Positions 1 through 8,646 of a DNA stretch of 44,825 nt are shown piece after piece; within the stretch, counting starts at the first letter, position 1; every line of letters starts with the position of its first letter. A program made the translations under genes and the position numbers. This DNA comes from Alphaproteobacteria bacterium (lineage in GTDB: Bacteria; Pseudomonadota; Alphaproteobacteria; UBA2136; UBA6156): positions 1 through 44,825 of the forward strand of contig JAIXUT010000105.1 of NCBI GenBank assembly GCA_027483385.1. The letters run 5' to 3'. Below the pieces are notes generated by a model. It ran no database searches. It saw only the letters and a list, made by a program, of their open reading frames with translations, and had not been told where the DNA came from.

Positions 1-159
<159 letters not shown>

Positions 160-287
160 TTTATTTTAAACACACCAGGCTGCTAAAAAAAGAGGCAGTT
201 CATCACACAAATTCAAAGTATTAACGGAAGCAGCTATACTTAGCAGACCTTGCAGTCAAGTGCCAAACCTTACAGATTTAAATTAGC

Positions 288-378
288 ACGCCGGTGGTGA
301 AACCGGTAAACACAGCGAACTGTTAATTCGCCATGGCTGACTAGGCCTTTGCGGGTTCAAATCCCGTCCGGCGCGCCA
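288..378 (+). tRNA. Class II tRNA with long variable arm and GTT (Asn) anticodon; acceptor pair 1:72 mismatched
   Basis: A 91-nt cloverleaf with encoded CCA (376-378) can be folded by eye. Acceptor 288-294 pairs with 368-374 except for an A1-C72 mismatch; D arm GTG/CAC (297-299/311-313) with GG in the loop; anticodon stem 315-319/327-331 with loop CTGTTAA, so the anticodon is GTT; T arm 351-355/363-367 with TTCAAAT loop. The variable region (332-350) is 19 nt with a possible GGC/GCC stem, as in tRNA-Leu or tRNA-Ser, whereas normal tRNA-Asn has a short one. The D arm looks Leu-like and the discriminator is G375. Upstream (160-287) and downstream (379-575) are AT-rich, without genes. It may be a specialised tRNA, a Leu/Ser-body tRNA with a changed anticodon, or a decayed one. 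Confidence 0.75.
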
Positions 379-575
379 CTCTGATTTTTCAGAGCCGACA
401 TTTTGTCGTTAAATGCAATTTATGATTTTAAGAAAATTCGTCAATTAGTTTTTTTACTTTTAAAATCATAGAGAGTTATTTTTAAGAAAATGATTTTATT
501 GAATTTGTATATAAATGAACATAATTCATTATGCATATAATTTTTGCATTTGCTAAATTTGGGGTGTGACTTTTA

Positions 576-649
576 TGGAGCGGGATACGGGAATCGAACC
601 CGTGTCTAAAGCTTGGGAAGCTTTCGTGCTACCATTGAACCAATCCCGC
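576..649 (-). tRNA. tRNA-Gly (anticodon CCC)
   Basis: Read on the minus strand: acceptor GCGGGAT (649-643) pairs perfectly with ATCCCGC (586-580), discriminator T, and CCA is encoded (578-576). The anticodon stem AAAGC/GCTTT encloses the loop TTCCCAA, giving CCC, which decodes GGG. The T arm CGGGTTCGAATCCCG is canonical. All arms are intact and the variable loop is short, so this is a functional-looking tRNA-Gly. Confidence 0.95.
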
Positions 650-782
650 TCATGGTCTTCTTCTAGCAAGGGTTCACGGGCTGGGCAAGAGGGAATCGAA
701 GCGCAGCGTAGAACGGCGCCCACAGGGTGCCAATTGAACACGGTCTGAAGCTTGGGACCCGCACGGCGGCCGCAGGCCAACC

Positions 783-847
783 GCGCAGCGGTCATCCTTA
801 GCCTCTTGTTGGTACCGAAGTTCAAAAGCTTGGACGCGAAGGACCCA
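783..847 (-). repeat. Small dispersed repeat, copy B (inverted relative to copy A)
   Basis: On the minus strand this stretch begins with TCCTTCGCG and ends with GGCTAAGGATGACCGCTGCG, with ACTTCGG in the middle. The same ordered blocks occur on the plus strand at 897-961. The two copies are diverged but share both ends, so they look like relatives of the widespread short interspersed repeats whose translation reads DPSLRSG...LRMT. Seen directly: block order and identity. Inferred: common origin. Confidence 0.5.
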
Positions 848-896
848 AGCGGGGTGTGGCCGATGGCAGCAAATGGCTTCGGTTAATTTGCGCACT

Positions 897-961
897 GGAT
901 CCTTCGCCGAGGCCCGCACCGACTTCGGCCCCATGGGTGCGCTCAGGATGACCGCTTGCGG
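897..961 (+). repeat. Small dispersed repeat, copy A
   Basis: Begins GGATCCTTCGCC, contains GACTTCGG, and ends GCTCAGGATGACCGCTTGCGG; these blocks match copy B at 783-847 on the opposite strand. It lies about 20 bp past the aspS stop codon. Such elements are usually non-coding and often sit at gene ends. Confidence 0.5.
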
Positions 962-979
962 CGGCAGTGCGCGGTACCC

Positions 980-2824
980 CTATTTCAGCTTCACCGCAAT
1001 GCTGAGTTCGCGCAGTTGCTTGTCATCCACCACGCTGGGGGCGCCCATCAGCAGGTCTTCGCCGCGTTGGGTCATCGGGAAGGCCACCACCTCGCGCACC
1101 ATAGTGCTTTCGGCCAGCAGCATCACCACGCGTTCCAGCCCCGCCGCGCAGCCGCCGTGGGGTGGGGCGCCCAAGTGAAACGCCTTCCACATGCCGCGGA
1201 ATTTATCCTTCACCATGTCGGCAGGCAGGCCCGCAATTTCGAACGCCTTCAGCATCGCTTCGGGCAGGTGGTTGCGTATGCCGCCGCTAATCAGCTCGTA
1301 GCCGTTACAGACCAAATCGTACTGCGTGGCTTTAATGGTGAGGGGGTCTTGGGTATTCAGCGCTTCCAACCCTCCCTGCGGCATGGAAAACGGGTTGTGC
1401 GAAAAATCGTAACCCTTGCCATCGTCGCGGGGCTCGAACATCGGGAAATCCACAATCCAGGCGAACTTGTAAATATTCTGTTCGTTCAGGCCGCAGTCGG
1501 CACCCAAGCGCACGCGCAGGGGGTTGAGAATTTTGTGAATCGCGGGTTCTTTGCCTGCCACCATAAACACCACGTCGCCTTCAGCACATCCACAACGTCC
1601 GAATAATTCAAATGGTTGAGCGCCATCTAAAAATTTATATAGCGGGCCTATAAATTTGCCATCTTTACGTGTGATGTAGCCAGGAGCTGCAGGCGCACCA
1701 AGTGATTCCTGGGCCCATTTTCCTATCGTATCAAACCAGCTGCGAGGCATGTTTCCTGCCCCCTTCACCCCAATCGCCCGCACTACACCGCCGCTGGCGA
1801 CAATATTTTTGAACACCTGAAACTCGGTATTGGCCCAGATGTCGCTCACATCCACAATCTCCAGCGGGCAGCGCAGGTCGGGTTTGTCGGAAGAATACTT
1901 CAGCAGCGCGTCATCGTAGGCAATGCGCACCCACGGCGCAGGGGTAATGGCCTGCGGCGCGGCCTTGCGCCCGTTGCCGTTCCAGTTGGCAAACTCCTCA
2001 AACACGCCGCCCAGTACGCTTTCGGCGACACGGAAAACATCATCCTGCTCGACAAAGCTCATTTCTAAGTCCAGCTGGTAAAAGTCGGTCGGGCAGCGGT
2101 CGGCGCGGGCGTCTTCATCGCGGAAACAGGGGGCGATTTGGAAGTATTTATCGAACCCGCTGACCATGAACAGCTGCTTGAACTGTTGCGGTGCCTGCGG
2201 CAGCGCGTAAAACTTGCCCGGGTGCAGGCGGCTGGGCACCAAAAAGTCGCGCGCGCCTTCGGGGCTGCTGGCCGTGAGAATGGGCGTTTGGTATTCCCGG
2301 AACCCTAACCCCCACATGCGCTTACGGATGCTGGCAATCACGTCGCTGCGGAGCTGAATGGTGCTGGCCACATCGTCGCGGCGCAAATCCAGAAAGCGGT
2401 AGGCCAGCCGCAGGTCTTCGGGCACGCTGTCGTCTTCCAGCGCGTAGGGCAGGGGTTGCGCCAACCCCAAAACTTCAAAGCGCTGCACTTCAATTTCAAT
2501 CGCGCCCGTGGCCAGTTTGGGGTTGGTCAGGCCTTCGCCGCGGGCCAGCACGGTGCCTTTTACCTGAATCACGCTTTCAAGCCCCGTATGCGTAATGGCA
2601 TCGATGCCCGCAGTGCCAAGCAAGGTGGGCTTGAACACAATCTGCACCAGCCCGCTGGCGTCGCGGAGGTCGATAAACACCACCCCGCCGTGGTCGCGCC
2701 GCCGAAACACCCAGCCCGCCAGCTTGACGGGCTGGCCCACGTCGGCCACGCGTAAATCGGCGCAGCGGTGGCTGCGGTAGCGCGGGTTCAGCGTTGTGGA
2801 GGTGGGCAGGGGGGCCACAGACAT
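980..2824 (-). CDS. aspS: Aspartyl-tRNA synthetase (class II aaRS)
   Basis: Charges tRNA-Asp (in many alphaproteobacteria also tRNA-Asn, the non-discriminating type) with aspartate in the cytoplasm. The 614-residue length fits bacterial AspRS. Visible in order: N-terminal OB-fold anticodon-binding domain (RYRSHRCADLRVADVG, then WVFRRRDHGGVVFIDLRD), class II motif 2 with FRDEDARADR near residue 231, a central GAD insertion domain (about 300-420), and motif 3 with GLERVVMLLAES near residue 560 followed by REVVAFP and MGAPS. I chose the ATG at 2824 because the family starts just before RYRSH; an upstream in-frame ATG at 2908 would add 28 unrelated residues. Stop TAG at 982-980. A stretch around 1595-1770 uses more AT-rich codons than the rest of the gene. 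Transcribed divergently from the ankyrin gene. Confidence 0.95.
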   Translation of the reverse strand: MSVAPLPTSTTLNPRYRSHRCADLRVADVGQPVKLAGWVFRRRDHGGVVFIDLRDASGLVQIVFKPTLLGTAGIDAITHTGLESVIQVKGTVLARGEGLTNPKLATGAIEIEVQRFEVLGLAQPLPYALEDDSVPEDLRLAYRFLDLRRDDVASTIQLRSDVIASIRKRMWGLGFREYQTPILTASSPEGARDFLVPSRLHPGKFYALPQAPQQFKQLFMVSGFDKYFQIAPCFRDEDARADRCPTDFYQLDLEMSFVEQDDVFRVAESVLGGVFEEFANWNGNGRKAAPQAITPAPWVRIAYDDALLKYSSDKPDLRCPLEIVDVSDIWANTEFQVFKNIVASGGVVRAIGVKGAGNMPRSWFDTIGKWAQESLGAPAAPGYITRKDGKFIGPLYKFLDGAQPFELFGRCGCAEGDVVFMVAGKEPAIHKILNPLRVRLGADCGLNEQNIYKFAWIVDFPMFEPRDDGKGYDFSHNPFSMPQGGLEALNTQDPLTIKATQYDLVCNGYELISGGIRNHLPEAMLKAFEIAGLPADMVKDKFRGMWKAFHLGAPPHGGCAAGLERVVMLLAESTMVREVVAFPMTQRGEDLLMGAPSVVDDKQLRELSIAVKLK

Positions 2825-2906
2825 CGGGTAATTCCTTATGTTTACCGCAGCTTTTTGCGGGAAGGGGCTTGACCTGTCAAGGCAAAGGCGGCTTTTTACC
2901 TGTATC

Positions 2907-4022
2907 ATGGCACTCTTTGCACGGAATCAAAACATGGCAACCCGCGTGGGGATGGCGCTGGTGGTGCTGGCGCTGGCACTTGGGGTGTATGCCGCAACCA
3001 AGTATTTTGGCGCGTTGGGGCAAACGCCTTACGGCACCATCACGCCCCAGATGACCCTGGCCGACCTGCCCTTTACCCCCGCCCCAAGTATTAGCCCCAC
3101 CGGCCCCAAAAACCACCGCACCCAGTTGGCACCGCCACCGCCCTTGCCGATTGAAGGCCGCCCGGATGGCATTGCGCCCAACACCTTTAATCCGTTATCG
3201 GAAGCCGAAATTGCCGAACTTGGCAGAACTGGCAGCCCCACCGTGGCCGACCCAACCGGCGTGCGCCAACGCCAATTTTTAGCCCAAATTGGCTTTAGCT
3301 TTACCACCGAAGGCTTCTTTGCCGCCGCCCGGCAGGGCAATATGCGGGCCATCAATGCTTTTTTAAACACTGGGATGCCTGTCGGTACCCGCAACAGCTT
3401 TGGCAGTACGGCCTTGCATGCGGCGGTGGAAAGCGGGCAGCTGGCAGCCGCGCAATTGTTGCTGCGGCGTGGTGCCGAGCTTGACGCCACCGCCAGCACC
3501 TTGCAAACGCCATTGCACCGCGCCGCCGCCGCCAACAATTTGCCCATGGTGCAGATGCTGCTGCAAGCTGGCGCCCAAGCCAATGCGGCCACGCTGGAAG
3601 GCTGGACGCCCCTGTTTGCTGCCGCTGAAAACAATAACCGCGCGATGACCGAAACACTGCTGAACAATGGCGCCTTGGTGAATGTGCAAGACCGGTTTGG
3701 CAACAGCGCACTTACTATGGCGGTACGGAGCAATTTCCTACCGCTGGCGCGGCTGCTGCTGCAAAACAATGCCAATCCGAATTTGCGCGATATTGCTGGC
3801 CGCACCGTAATGCATAGTGCGGCTTCTGGCAGTTTTTACGACATGACCAAGTTGCTGCTGGAAAACGGCGGCCAGGCCGATGTGCGCGACCGCCAGGGGC
3901 TGCTGCCGATGGATATTGCCTTGGCGAAAAACGACCTGGCCATCGCCAACCTGTTGCTGGCCTACGGCGCCAAACGTAAGCCCCTGATGGGTACGGGCGA
4001 GCGCGGTATCGGCCCGCGCTAA
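2907..4022 (+). CDS. Ankyrin-repeat protein with N-terminal membrane anchor
   Basis: From ATG 2907 the product is 371 residues. A hydrophobic segment (ALVVLALALGVYAA) within the first 30 residues looks like a signal anchor, followed by a Pro-rich spacer and then about six to seven ankyrin repeats over the C-terminal 200 residues (repeats of the type GSTALHAAVESGQLAAAQLL and TPLHRAAAANN). Ankyrin repeats bind other proteins; the exposed part is probably periplasmic. The start is uncertain: ATG 2934 would also keep the hydrophobic segment, and neither has a strong Shine-Dalgarno. TTGACC at 2869-2874 in the 82-bp divergent spacer to aspS could be a -35 element. It lies 80 bp upstream of flbD on the same strand. 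Target unknown. Confidence 0.75.
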   Translation: MALFARNQNMATRVGMALVVLALALGVYAATKYFGALGQTPYGTITPQMTLADLPFTPAPSISPTGPKNHRTQLAPPPPLPIEGRPDGIAPNTFNPLSEAEIAELGRTGSPTVADPTGVRQRQFLAQIGFSFTTEGFFAAARQGNMRAINAFLNTGMPVGTRNSFGSTALHAAVESGQLAAAQLLLRRGAELDATASTLQTPLHRAAAANNLPMVQMLLQAGAQANAATLEGWTPLFAAAENNNRAMTETLLNNGALVNVQDRFGNSALTMAVRSNFLPLARLLLQNNANPNLRDIAGRTVMHSAASGSFYDMTKLLLENGGQADVRDRQGLLPMDIALAKNDLAIANLLLAYGAKRKPLMGTGERGIGPR

Positions 4023-4100
4023 CCAAGCTGAATGGTTTAACCGCCTCTCGTGCAGGCGCTGGCGTTGCCGTTGGCCCGTTTATTTGCGATAGTGCCAAGT

Positions 4101-5447
4101 ATGTTGCTTGCTGTTGGTCTTGTCACCCCGCCACCCAAGGTAAACGCCGCTGTGCCAACCGTGGCAGCAGCAGTGGCCACCCTGAATGCCCAGCCCTATG
4201 GCCTGCTTCTTACCACGCCCGACCTGTTGCCCGAGCTTTTAAGTGCGATGAAAGCCAATCGGCACAGCGTGGCGGTGGCCGTGGTGGGGCCTGCAGAGCC
4301 AGCCGTGGGGGCCAAATGCATTCGGCTCGGCGCGGTGGAATATTTAACTGAACCTGCCGCCCCACGCCTGATTGAGGCCCTCACCAAAAAATTCGTACCC
4401 CAAGTAGCCAAGCAGGGCCCAATTGTCGGCGACCCCCTGATGCTTACATTGCTAAATGAAGCCCATACCTACGCACAAAGTAACGCCACTGTATTGCTGC
4501 GGGGCGAAAGCGGCGCGGGCAAGGAAGTGCTGGCTCGGTTTATTCATGAACACTCCCCCCGCAAAAGCGGCCCATTTGTGGCGGTAAATTGCGCGGCGAT
4601 TCCGGAAAATTTGCTCGAAAGCGAACTGTTTGGCCATGCCAAAGGTGCCTTTACGGGTGCGTTAAGCGAACGCAAGGGCAAGTTTGCCCAGGCCGATGGC
4701 GGCACGTTGCTGCTCGATGAAATTTCGGAAATGGATTTGGCCCTGCAGGCAAAATTGCTGCGGGCCATTCAGGAACGCGTGATTGACCCTGTGGGTGCCG
4801 ATAAGCCCGTGCATGTGGATATCCGCCTCATCGCCACCACCAACCGCGCGCTGGAAGATTACGTGGCGCAGGGCAAGTTTCGGGAAGACCTGTATTTCAG
4901 GTTAAGCGTGGTGATGCTGCCACTGCCGCCGTTGCGCGAACGCACGGGCGATATTGCGCCATTGGCGGCGCATTTTCTGGCACAGCATGCGGCCAGCAAC
5001 GGTTTTAAAACCACGCCCAGCCTGCACCCTGAAGCCTTAGAAAAACTGCAAGGCTGTTACTGGAAGGGCAACGTGCGCGAACTGGAAAACACCCTGCACC
5101 GCGCGTTGCTGCTGGCGGGGCCCAAAGCTACCGAAATTACCGAAGGCCAATTAATTCTCTCGCCCATGAGCCTGGCGCACATGAGCCCCGCCGACAACAA
5201 CGCCAATGCCCAGGCCAGCATTGCCCCAGCTGCCTCGCCCTACGCGGCGGTGGCGGCCGCCTACGGCAGCGCAGGCGCAATTGCCAGTAGCAACCCGTTC
5301 ATTCCCAAGCGGCTGGCTGAACTAGAAAAAGAAGCCTTGCTGCAAACGCTGGCCTACACGGGCGGCAACCAGCAGTATGCGGCCGATGTGCTGGGGATTT
5401 CAGTGACGATTTTAACGGAAAAACTGCACGCCGCCGGCCTGGCTTAA
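4101..5447 (+). CDS. flbD: FlbD-type sigma-54-dependent transcriptional activator (flagellar)
   Basis: A bacterial enhancer-binding protein that drives class III flagellar promoters with RNA polymerase-sigma-54. From ATG 4101 (448 residues) it shows a degenerate receiver domain (1-110, no clear phospho-acceptor Asp), then an AAA+ domain with Walker A GESGAGKE (about 135), the sigma-54 contact loop GAFTGA (about 184), Walker B GGTLLLDE (about 200), and arginine-finger region FREDLYFRL. The C-terminal Fis-like helix-turn-helix (NQQYAADVLGISVTILTEKL) is recognisable, but its recognition helix departs from the usual ISIRTLRNKL pattern. I prefer ATG 4101 over GTG 4050 because MLLAVG matches the usual FlbD start. 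A sigma-54-like promoter at 32356 before flgE is a likely target. Confidence 0.85.
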   Translation: MLLAVGLVTPPPKVNAAVPTVAAAVATLNAQPYGLLLTTPDLLPELLSAMKANRHSVAVAVVGPAEPAVGAKCIRLGAVEYLTEPAAPRLIEALTKKFVPQVAKQGPIVGDPLMLTLLNEAHTYAQSNATVLLRGESGAGKEVLARFIHEHSPRKSGPFVAVNCAAIPENLLESELFGHAKGAFTGALSERKGKFAQADGGTLLLDEISEMDLALQAKLLRAIQERVIDPVGADKPVHVDIRLIATTNRALEDYVAQGKFREDLYFRLSVVMLPLPPLRERTGDIAPLAAHFLAQHAASNGFKTTPSLHPEALEKLQGCYWKGNVRELENTLHRALLLAGPKATEITEGQLILSPMSLAHMSPADNNANAQASIAPAASPYAAVAAAYGSAGAIASSNPFIPKRLAELEKEALLQTLAYTGGNQQYAADVLGISVTILTEKLHAAGLA

Positions 5448-5451
5448 GGCC

Positions 5452-5484
5452 AAAAAAAGCCCCCAGTGTTGGGGGGCTTTTTTT
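5452..5484. terminator. Bidirectional Rho-independent terminator between flbD and the chemoreceptor gene
   Basis: A7-GCCCCC, a 7-nt loop, then GGGGGC-T7. The six G-C pairs flanked by A and T runs on both sides can stop transcription from both converging genes. Confidence 0.9.
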
Positions 5485-5494
5485 AGTGTAAGCG

Positions 5495-7591
5495 TTACTG
5501 CTTAACGCCCATTTCACTTAACACACCTTGTACCTGCCCCTTCATTTCACTGAAGGCGGTTTGCACTTCGGTTGCCGCGCCATTCACTTGGTCGGCGGCC
5601 ACGCCGGTATCGTTGGCGGCTTGCTCGATACCGTTCATGTTCTCATCCACCATCTGCACCCGGTTGGCGGCGTCACGCACGTTGTTGGCAATAGTTTTGG
5701 CCACACCGCTTTGTTCTTCCACCGCCGCACTCACGGTGGTGGCGTTATCGCGGATGCGGTGAATCGCTTCCACCACCGCCTGCAGAGCCACCACGCTTTG
5801 CTCACTCACGTCCTGAATGCCGCGAATCTGCTCCCGAATTTCAACCGTCGCGTTGCTGGTGTTGCTGGCCAACTTCTTCACTTCATCGGCCACCACCGCA
5901 AAACCGCGGCCTGCATCACCGGCCCGCGCTGCTTCAATTGCCGCATTCAGGGCCAACAGGTTGGTTTGCTCGGCCAGGTCGTTAATCAGGCCTACCACTT
6001 CGGTAATCTTCTTGCTGGCAGCGCCCAAGCCTCGCACCACATCGTCGGTACGCTGGGCCTTGGCCACGGCGTCATCAATCAGAATATTCGTTTCGCCAAT
6101 GCTGCGCGAAATATCGTTGATACTCACGTTTAGTTCATCAATTGCACTGGAAACGCTGGTCACGTAACCACTGGCTTCGGCGCTGTTTTTACGCACCACC
6201 ACACTTTGCGCGCTGGTTTCTTCGCTGGCGGCAATCATCCCGCTGACGGCTTCCCCAACCTGCCCCGTGCTACGGGCAACTTTTTCGGCACTTACATTAA
6301 AGTTTTGCGCCAAAGTTTGGACCGGCTTGGTGAGAACATTTGCCAACCACCACCCAATTGTTGTGGTGGCAAAAGCCGTGAATGCTAATAAAGCTAAGCC
6401 AATATAAATTTGGTGTAAAATTTCCTGCAAAAACTCAGCACGCTCGATGCGAACATTAATCACCCATGGCAATGTTTCAGCGGCGTTTAGCTTGCCGAGG
6501 TCTTGCCCATGTGTACTTTCACGCGCCACCAAAACCTGTTTTAATGAACCAAATGTAACTCCACCTGATGAGCCAACATATTCCACAATTTTTGATTCAC
6601 GATTTTTAATAACCTCGCCAATCATCGGAATTAATTCAGCAGCGACTGGCTCACCAATATTTTTATTAATCACAAATGGTTTGGTCAGGAATACGCCTTG
6701 GTCATTGGTCAGATACGCGTCGGCGGTATCACTGAATTCGGTGATGCTGGTCATGAGATTGGAAATCTTATTGAGCGGGATTTGAAATGCCAGGGCACCA
6801 ATGGTTTGCCCACCTACCACAATTGGCGCAGCCACAAAGGCCGCAGGGTCGTTATAGCTTGGCAAATAATTATTAAAATCCGACATATAAGAAACTTCAG
6901 GATTATTCGTAGCCAAAGCCTTGCGCACGATTTCACTAAAGTTGGTGTTGGCCAATGGGCCCGTTTTTACGTTACTGGCAAAATCAATTTCCTTGAAGTT
7001 GGTGTAAACAACGTCGCCAGTGGCGGCATCAATAATAAAGACATCGTAAAAGCCAAATTCATCCACGAAATCCCGAAAAAAGGGCTGAAATTCGGCATGT
7101 ACCCGACTGTAGGCTGAGCCGTCAGTCGCGGCATCCAGCAGCTGCTTGCTGCCCACCGGGTTGGGGTTGGTGGCAATATAAAGGCTTTGCAATGCTAAAG
7201 CTTTGGCATTGGTCGGCATCCAACTACTTTCCTGACCTGCCGAAGTTCCAGCTGTTTTTTCTTGCTGCAATTTATAACGAGCATTCATGGCAGTGGTATC
7301 GATACTGACTGTGCTTGGGTCAAAATCGTTGTAGGCAATAATAAATTTTTGCGCAGCTTGAATCACTGTCGGGTTAATCGCCATCGTGCGGGTTTGGCGG
7401 TGCACGATTTGGAAATATTCTTGCACGCTATCAACCATTGAAGACTTTATGCTCGTCATTGAATTTTCAATTTGAGCTTGGGAAGCTAAATACGTTTTGT
7501 AGTAACTGATACCTGCGGTGATGACTGATGGAATCATCCCCATAAACACCAGGCTAAAAATAATTTTTTGGCGAAAGTTAAGAGTCAGCAT
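5495..7591 (-). CDS. Methyl-accepting chemotaxis protein (transmembrane, periplasmic sensor)
   Basis: From ATG 7591 the product is 698 residues. TM1 lies near residues 8-28 ([19 protein letters not shown]), then a large periplasmic ligand-binding region to about 385 that resembles a double-Cache sensor, TM2 near 388-412 ([17 protein letters not shown]), and a cytoplasmic coiled-coil signalling domain. The highly conserved hairpin tip is present ([15 protein letters not shown] and [15 protein letters not shown], near 545-565) and would bind CheA/CheW. An upstream in-frame ATG at 7627 exists, but ATG 7591 has AAAGG eight bases ahead. The sensor part is more AT-rich than the signalling part. It presumably feeds the CheA encoded at 21129. 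Ligand unknown. Confidence 0.9.
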   Translation of the reverse strand: MLTLNFRQKIIFSLVFMGMIPSVITAGISYYKTYLASQAQIENSMTSIKSSMVDSVQEYFQIVHRQTRTMAINPTVIQAAQKFIIAYNDFDPSTVSIDTTAMNARYKLQQEKTAGTSAGQESSWMPTNAKALALQSLYIATNPNPVGSKQLLDAATDGSAYSRVHAEFQPFFRDFVDEFGFYDVFIIDAATGDVVYTNFKEIDFASNVKTGPLANTNFSEIVRKALATNNPEVSYMSDFNNYLPSYNDPAAFVAAPIVVGGQTIGALAFQIPLNKISNLMTSITEFSDTADAYLTNDQGVFLTKPFVINKNIGEPVAAELIPMIGEVIKNRESKIVEYVGSSGGVTFGSLKQVLVARESTHGQDLGKLNAAETLPWVINVRIERAEFLQEILHQIYIGLALLAFTAFATTTIGWWLANVLTKPVQTLAQNFNVSAEKVARSTGQVGEAVSGMIAASEETSAQSVVVRKNSAEASGYVTSVSSAIDELNVSINDISRSIGETNILIDDAVAKAQRTDDVVRGLGAASKKITEVVGLINDLAEQTNLLALNAAIEAARAGDAGRGFAVVADEVKKLASNTSNATVEIREQIRGIQDVSEQSVVALQAVVEAIHRIRDNATTVSAAVEEQSGVAKTIANNVRDAANRVQMVDENMNGIEQAANDTGVAADQVNGAATEVQTAFSEMKGQVQGVLSEMGVKQ

Positions 7592-7758
7592 AATTAAGGC
7601 CTTTTGGCTGTTATTTTGTCGAATCATAGCAAGTTTATGGTTGCTGCCAAGCCATACGCTTATTGCCTGTGCAGAGATATGTAAAGCAACTTGGCTGGGT
7701 GTGCTATAGGCGCCACAAAGGCCAGAGATTTAGTCCCAACAACTTGGGAAAAAAAGTT

Positions 7759-8622
7759 TTAACGCCGACCGCCACGCTGGCGGGCTTTTTTGGCCTGTTC
7801 GGGGCTGTAGTCGCGTGGAATCGTAAGTTCCATCGCGGGCTTCAGGCGGTTGGGGTTTTTGCCAATGGTGCTGCGGTTGGCGCTGTAAATCAGCGGCCAG
7901 AGAGCGGCTTCGTTGTAAATCTCGGGCTTGGCGGCAATCCCGCCCAGGGTATCGCCGCGTTGTACATTATAACGGGTGGACTGGTTACTGTCGGTCGGCA
8001 AGTTTGGGCTGCCTTCAGGGCTCACCACCACGGGGACGCTGAATTTGGGCGTGGTTTCAACCAGTGTTTCCCCGCCAGCGGCCAGCGGTTCGGCACGGTC
8101 GCGCGGGGCTTCGTAGTTGTAGTCGCCGGGGCGGCTGGTCAGGCGTGGTTGGCCAGTTCCGCGCCAGTCGTTGGTGGGTTCTCCCACTTGGGTGCTGCGG
8201 CCAAGGTTGCCGTTGTCGGTCATGAACTCGCCCGGTTCGCCAATCAAAATATTGCTGTCGCGCGCGTCCCGAATATTTTCCAGCGCCCGATTGCCCATCA
8301 TCCCGGCGTCGGCCATCATGCCGCTGCCCGCAGGCCGCATCACTTTGCTGGCGCTGCCAATCATGTAATCCTGGGCCGCCAGGTTGGGGTTGCTGTAAAA
8401 ATTGCTCCATTGCGCATGGTCGGCTTCACCGTAAGCGGGTTGCACCACATAGGCGGGGCGGCTGGCACGGGCGCCACCACTGGGGTTAGGCCGCTGGTCT
8501 TCGCGAAAGGTAAAGATACGGTCCATCCAGCCAATGGTTTGCGCCTGGGGAACTTGCGGCGCAGCCACCAGCGCTGCCAACAGCAGCACTGAAGGGGCAA
8601 GAAGGGCTTGGCGCAGCAACAT
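7759..8622 (-). CDS. Secreted protein with C-terminal LysM domain
   Basis: 287 residues. An N-terminal signal peptide (LLLAALVAAPQVPQAQ) is followed by a long low-complexity region without a recognisable domain, and then a LysM domain near 215-268 (YNVQRGDTLGGIAAK, then LWPLIYSANR and PNRLKPAMELTIP), which binds peptidoglycan N-acetylglucosamine. This points to a periplasmic or envelope protein. Its start codon is only 24 bp from the start of the divergent solute-binding protein gene. No catalytic domain is visible, so enzymatic activity is not claimed. Confidence 0.8.
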   Translation of the reverse strand: MLLRQALLAPSVLLLAALVAAPQVPQAQTIGWMDRIFTFREDQRPNPSGGARASRPAYVVQPAYGEADHAQWSNFYSNPNLAAQDYMIGSASKVMRPAGSGMMADAGMMGNRALENIRDARDSNILIGEPGEFMTDNGNLGRSTQVGEPTNDWRGTGQPRLTSRPGDYNYEAPRDRAEPLAAGGETLVETTPKFSVPVVVSPEGSPNLPTDSNQSTRYNVQRGDTLGGIAAKPEIYNEAALWPLIYSANRSTIGKNPNRLKPAMELTIPRDYSPEQAKKARQRGGRR

Positions 8623-8646
8623 CGTGGGCCTAAGCTAACGGCCAGA

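Larger units (their letters stand above)
650..979. other. Gene-free spacer between tRNA-Gly and the aspS 3' end
   Basis: No convincing gene. Open frames here are shadows of the tRNA and of two repeat copies (783-847 and 897-961). GC content rises sharply compared with the AT-rich spacer on the other side of the tRNA-Gly. No Rho-independent terminator for aspS was recognised. Confidence 0.6.

Noticed and set aside
553-825. 90-residue minus-strand ORF over the tRNA-Gly region
   Set aside because: It is a translation of the tRNA-Gly sequence and of the adjacent repeat copy; no coding character of its own.
956-1606. 216-residue plus-strand ORF opposite the aspS 3' part
   Set aside because: Antisense shadow of a strongly conserved gene; its composition follows aspS codon structure.
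6330-6900. AT-rich middle of the chemoreceptor gene considered as a fusion or insertion
   Set aside because: The frame is continuous from sensor to signalling domain and receptor sensor domains commonly evolve fast, so no separate element is claimed.
7732-7758. CCCAA/TTGGG hairpin with an A run, next to the end of the LysM gene
   Set aside because: On the minus strand the T run comes before the hairpin, the wrong order for a Rho-independent terminator of that gene.
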